Shown: one piece after another, positions 42,059 to 45,003 of the stretch
Layout: each line of letters opens with the position of its first letter
Position numbering within the stretch: the stretch's first letter is position 1
Origin: Parasporobacterium sp.
Lineage (GTDB): Bacteria; Bacillota; Clostridia; Lachnospirales; Lachnospiraceae
Assembly: GCA_021443845.1 (NCBI GenBank)
Contig: JABUTA010000003.1
Span: 23,887 to 68,889, forward strand
Reading direction: 5' to 3'
DNA length: 45,003 nucleotides
Position numbers and translations under genes: made by a program
The notes under the pieces: generated by a model
Database searches by the model: none
What the model saw: only the letters and a program-made list of their open reading frames with translations
What the model was told of the DNA's origin: nothing

Positions 42059-42811
42059 TTATTCAATTCCTGCATCTTTGTCTCTGTAAACACCTACAGG
42101 GAACTCAGCCAGCATGTTCTCTCTGAGGAATGTGATAGAATCCTTAGGAGTAAATCCCCAGTTTGTAGGACATGTAGTAACGATTTCAACTAATGAGAAG
42201 CCTTTTCCGTCGATCTGGTTCTGGAATGCCTGCTTGATGTATTTACGAGTCTTGATTACGTTCTGTGGTGTATCAACAGTAGTTCTTACCAGGAACTGAG
42301 GAGCCTTAAGCTGTGCAAGTACTTCACATACATGCATAGGATATCCGTGTTCTTCAGCCTTTCTTCCGAAAGGAGCTGTGGTAGCCTTCATGCCGATAAG
42401 AGTTGTAGGAGCCATCTGGCCGCCTGTCATACCGTAGATACCGTTGTTAATGAAAATAACTGTGAAGTTTTCACCTCTGTTAGCTGCAGATACGGTTTCA
42501 TCGAGACCGATGGAAGCTAAGTCGCCGTCGCCCTGGTATGTGTAAACCAGAGAATCCGGTGAGCATCTCTTAACACCTGTAGCTACTGCACATGCTCTTC
42601 CGTGTGCTGCAATGATAGTATCATGAGATACATATGCCTGTCCGAGACCGCAGCATCCAACACCTTCTACTCTTACAAGTTTGTCGAGCTTGCCTAATTC
42701 TTCTACAACTTCACCAACGAGCTTGTGAGCTGTACCATGCATACATCCAGGACAGAAGCCGGAAACAACACCTTCCTGAATGCCTAATGTTCTTTTATAA
42801 ACTTTATCCAT
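42059..42811 (-). CDS. 2-oxoacid:ferredoxin oxidoreductase beta subunit (TPP-binding)
   Basis: A 250-residue subunit with FCPGCMHG near the N-terminus and the thiamine diphosphate motif GDGDLASIGLDE. The C-terminal FSLVEIVTTCPTNWG is typical of beta chains of 2-oxoglutarate and branched-chain 2-oxoacid ferredoxin oxidoreductases. The four-gene layout with a 361-residue alpha chain is closest to the VOR/KOR type. Substrate preference cannot be decided. It overlaps the alpha stop by one base. Confidence 0.88.
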   Translation of the reverse strand: MDKVYKRTLGIQEGVVSGFCPGCMHGTAHKLVGEVVEELGKLDKLVRVEGVGCCGLGQAYVSHDTIIAAHGRACAVATGVKRCSPDSLVYTYQGDGDLASIGLDETVSAANRGENFTVIFINNGIYGMTGGQMAPTTLIGMKATTAPFGRKAEEHGYPMHVCEVLAQLKAPQFLVRTTVDTPQNVIKTRKYIKQAFQNQIDGKGFSLVEIVTTCPTNWGFTPKDSITFLRENMLAEFPVGVYRDKDAGIE

Positions 42812-43896
42812 TACAGTACCTCCTTGATAAGCGCACGAGCAGCTTCAAGTACCTGATCATTGGTAAGGAGCTGTCCGCCTGATCTTCTGCATTCCTGAAT
42901 CGGGCATCTTCCCTGAACTGCGTGATCAACGTCGAATCTCATCTGTGCAGGGATTGACATTTCTACATCAAGGATTCCCTTAACCTTTGTGAAGTCAAGG
43001 TTTGCGAATGTGTCATACGGGAATGGAGAAACTGTGATCGGTCTGATCATACCTGCTTTGATGCCTTCTGCTCTTAACTGCTTTACAACAGCCTTAGAGA
43101 TACGTGCTGAGATACCATAAGCAGCAAAGATGATTTCTGCATCATCAACAAGGTATTCTTCAACGCGAACATCCTTATCCCATGTTGCATACATCTTTTC
43201 AGCTTCTTTGTTAGCGATTTCCTGACCTGTACCAACTGATCCCGGGAAGCAGGTTGCTCTCTGTCCAACAGGATGTCCGATACATGCGCGGCCTGTAACC
43301 TTGAACGATTCCTTCAGTGCAGCCAGTTCTTCATCGCTCTTCATCGGAGGAAGAACTACCGGCTCCATCATGGTACCGATAACACCGTCAGTAAGAACCA
43401 GTACAGGGTTGTTGTCTCTTGCTGCAAGTTCGAATGATTCGTAAACCATGTCTACACATTCCTGAACTGTTGCAGGTGCAAGAACGATCATCTTGAAACC
43501 ACCGTTTCCTGATGCCTTTGTTGCCTGGAAATAGTCCTGCTGTGCCGGCTGGATAGCACCGATACCGGGGCCGCCTCTCTGTACGTTAACTACTACAACC
43601 GGTAAACGGGCTGATGCACAGTATGAAATACCTTCACTGTAAAGTGAGATACCGCATGATGAAGATGAGCTCATTGCTCTTGCGCCGGCTGCTGCTGCAC
43701 CGTAAAGCATGTTTACAGATGCAACTTCACTTTCGCCCTGTACGAATACACCGCCAACTTCAGGCTGTCTTCTTGCCATATACTCAGGGATCTCATTCTG
43801 CGGAGTGATAGGATAACCCGCAAAGAAACGACATCCTGCTCTAACTGCTGCTTCTGCTATAGCTTCGCAGCCCTTCATAAATACACGTTCTGCCAT
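42811..43896 (-). CDS. 2-oxoacid:ferredoxin oxidoreductase alpha subunit (VorB/KorA type)
   Basis: A 361-residue subunit with AGCRFFAGYPITPQNEIPEY, the CoA- and TPP-domain pattern of alpha chains, and VQRGGPGIGAIQPAQQDYFQ. The length matches alpha chains often annotated VorB (3-methyl-2-oxobutanoate), but KorA has similar length and the two cannot be told apart with confidence here. AAGGAG precedes ATG 43896. Confidence 0.88.
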   Translation of the reverse strand: MAERVFMKGCEAIAEAAVRAGCRFFAGYPITPQNEIPEYMARRQPEVGGVFVQGESEVASVNMLYGAAAAGARAMSSSSSCGISLYSEGISYCASARLPVVVVNVQRGGPGIGAIQPAQQDYFQATKASGNGGFKMIVLAPATVQECVDMVYESFELAARDNNPVLVLTDGVIGTMMEPVVLPPMKSDEELAALKESFKVTGRACIGHPVGQRATCFPGSVGTGQEIANKEAEKMYATWDKDVRVEEYLVDDAEIIFAAYGISARISKAVVKQLRAEGIKAGMIRPITVSPFPYDTFANLDFTKVKGILDVEMSIPAQMRFDVDHAVQGRCPIQECRRSGGQLLTNDQVLEAARALIKEVL

Positions 43897-43912
43897 TTTT
43901 TACTCCTTCCTG

Positions 43913-44122
43913 TTATCTCCATACCTCAATAGCTCCCTCAGGACAAACCTGAGCGCACATAGCGCAGCCGATGCAGTCGTCCGGGTTAGCTGATACTACA
44001 TAAAGGTAACCTTTTGAGTTAACCTTCTCACCAACAGCGAGACATTTCTTTGGACATGAAACAACACAGTATTCGCATGACTTGCAGAATTCCGGGTTAA
44101 TGTCAACTTTTCCTTTCGCCAT
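43913..44122 (-). CDS. 2-oxoacid:ferredoxin oxidoreductase delta subunit (2[4Fe-4S])
   Basis: A 69-residue ferredoxin-like subunit with CKSCEYCVVSCP and CIGCAMCAQVCP. The order N-terminal NPEFCKSC and C-terminal CPEGAIEVWR is typical of KorD/VorD. It relays electrons from the TPP site to free ferredoxin. AAGGAGG precedes ATG 44122. Confidence 0.9.
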   Translation of the reverse strand: MAKGKVDINPEFCKSCEYCVVSCPKKCLAVGEKVNSKGYLYVVSANPDDCIGCAMCAQVCPEGAIEVWR

Positions 44123-44160
44123 TATTGTTCCTCCTTACGGTTAAAAATATTGCAATATTA

Positions 44161-44862
44161 TCAATCAACCCACTCATAGGTCAGATAAAGTTCAATGGGG
44201 ATAAGCTTCTTATCCGTACGCTTTTGGGCCTCTTCATAAATGTCCTTTCTCACACAGGCACTGTTTATGGTCGTGAGGCCTTCAAAGTATTCATCTATCT
44301 TATCCAATCCATAAATGAATTCATCAACTGTAGTTCCGTAACCCAGGTTTGGGTTACCTAAAATATAAATATGATCCAGTCTTATTGACTTCAGGATGTG
44401 GCTCATGGTGCCGTCAATGGTCTCCAGGGACCTGGTCCACGGTCTGTAGGGATTTACTATGTAAACCGGTACAGAATTGTCATTTGACAGGATATGGGAA
44501 TAGCTTCCTGCCATTCTTGCTGCGGAATGTCCGCCGCCGATATCCAGAAGTGCATATCCGTCACCCATGAGGGATGGTATTACTCCGCCTACTGCAGTGG
44601 GAGCATCCTGGAACTGTTCCATATAATGGATGGTCACACCTTCTGATGCGAACTTTTCTGCCATATCCCTGGATCTGTAAAGAGGTTTCGTCTGATCAAG
44701 GTCGAACAGATCCACCTTTTTACCTGTTTTTTCAGCCAGCATATGGGCAATATTCAGAACGATCTCGCTCTTTCCGCTGCCGGCTTCTCCGATAAAAACG
44801 AAATTTTGCTTTTCATTCATAAGCTGATCGAAAGTTTTATCACTTTCGTAGAAAAGACCCAT
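44161..44862 (-). CDS. SIMIBI-like P-loop ATPase encoded at the head of the oxidoreductase operon
   Basis: A 233-residue cytoplasmic protein with a P-loop GEAGSGKS (residues 25-32), a following LFDLDQTKP strand as in ATPases that switch on nucleotide binding, and a DIGGGHSAARMAG loop. It is the first gene of the operon, 38 bp before delta. Such a gene next to KOR/VOR suggests a maturation or assembly factor, or an energy-status sensor. The function is not established. The start is the ATG at 44862, six nt after GGAGG; the ATG at 44868 abuts that site. Confidence 0.65.
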   Translation of the reverse strand: MGLFYESDKTFDQLMNEKQNFVFIGEAGSGKSEIVLNIAHMLAEKTGKKVDLFDLDQTKPLYRSRDMAEKFASEGVTIHYMEQFQDAPTAVGGVIPSLMGDGYALLDIGGGHSAARMAGSYSHILSNDNSVPVYIVNPYRPWTRSLETIDGTMSHILKSIRLDHIYILGNPNLGYGTTVDEFIYGLDKIDEYFEGLTTINSACVRKDIYEEAQKRTDKKLIPIELYLTYEWVD

Positions 44863-44956
44863 AATCATCCTCCTTACCGGTCGTCTTTTTTATTCTATAA
44901 CTTTTTTAACATGTCGACAAGTGTACCTGTAAAAATACAAAAATTCTGTGAGAAGT

Positions 44957-44993
44957 GTAAAATTCCCTCCCGGGTAAAATTGTTGAATTTTAC
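44957..44993. promoter_or_regulatory. GTAAAATT repeats upstream of the oxidoreductase operon
   Basis: GTAAAATT occurs at 44957-44964 and 44974-44981, with the inverted AATTTTAC at 44986-44993. The second and third form an 8-bp perfect inverted repeat with 4-bp spacer, about 110 bp upstream of the first gene. Candidate operator. The window ends at 45003. Confidence 0.5.
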
Positions 44994-45003
44994 TCATGCT
45001 GCT

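Noticed and set aside
1-45003. CRISPR arrays, tRNA or rRNA genes, insertion sequences and prophage genes
   Set aside because: I looked for regularly spaced repeats, tRNA-like cloverleaf ends, transposase or integrase motifs and phage structural proteins and found none.

Overview
The window looks like chromosomal DNA of an anaerobic, low-to-mid GC Firmicute, most likely of the Clostridia. The reasons are strong GGAGG ribosome binding sites, DUF1846 and DUF4428 proteins, a Firmicutes-type small hydrophobic toxin gene, a 2-oxoacid:ferredoxin oxidoreductase operon, and many iron-sulfur and flavin enzymes without any respiratory oxidase. The species cannot be named from sequence alone. One oddity is that all three clearly exported proteins (two transporter binding proteins and a beta-helix protein) have ordinary signal peptides without a lipobox cysteine.

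Layout. 1-9.0 kb: a DUF4428 zinc-ribbon protein (cut by the window edge), a DUF1846 protein, a CASTOR/POLLUX-like channel with RCK domains, a condensation-domain-like acyltransferase, a 30-residue type I toxin-like peptide, a flavodoxin-type reductase and a secreted beta-helix protein. 9.2-17.3 kb (+ strand): a redox island with a ferredoxin plus AprA/FrdA-like flavoprotein pair, a Crp/Fnr-type regulator, an FAD/NAD(P)-dependent oxidoreductase, a cytoplasmic molybdopterin enzyme, its four-cluster ferredoxin partner and an ACMSD/resorcylate-decarboxylase-type amidohydrolase. 17.4-34.1 kb: a sugar island with a CUT2 ABC importer, two Gfo/Idh/MocA dehydrogenases, two sugar-phosphate-isomerase-type TIM barrels, a URO-D-fold protein and a ROK kinase. 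A Gld-type ABC system (ATPase, permease, GldG-like and DUF4340 proteins) is embedded inside the same tight operon. 34.1-41.4 kb (- strand): a dicarboxylate symporter fused to a GHKL-like N-terminal domain, then a TRAP transporter (Q, M, P) followed by a second ferredoxin plus flavoprotein pair. 41.4-45 kb (- strand): a four-subunit 2-oxoacid:ferredoxin oxidoreductase headed by a P-loop ATPase gene.

The most notable result is a probable two-promoter regulon. Near-identical 18-bp palindromes with TGTAG-N6-CTACA cores lie upstream of the first ferredoxin/flavoprotein pair (9217-9234) and of the TRAP/ferredoxin/flavoprotein operon (41350-41367). Both sit about 35 nt from a good -10 box that lacks a good -35, which is the geometry of a class II Crp-type activator site. 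The Crp/Fnr protein encoded between them in the redox island has Arg-Val-x-x-x-Arg where E. coli CRP has Arg180-Glu181-x-x-x-Arg185. Loss of that glutamate is known to shift CRP preference from G to A at the position where these sites carry A. The simplest reading is one dedicated regulator controlling uptake of an organic acid (TRAP) and its reduction by flavoprotein/ferredoxin and perhaps molybdenum enzymes. The substrate is unknown; the amidohydrolase hints at an aromatic acid.

The sugar island has its own shared element: about 60 bp repeated in both orientations in the divergent promoter region at 30.6-30.8 kb and again just before the ROK kinase gene at 33.0 kb.
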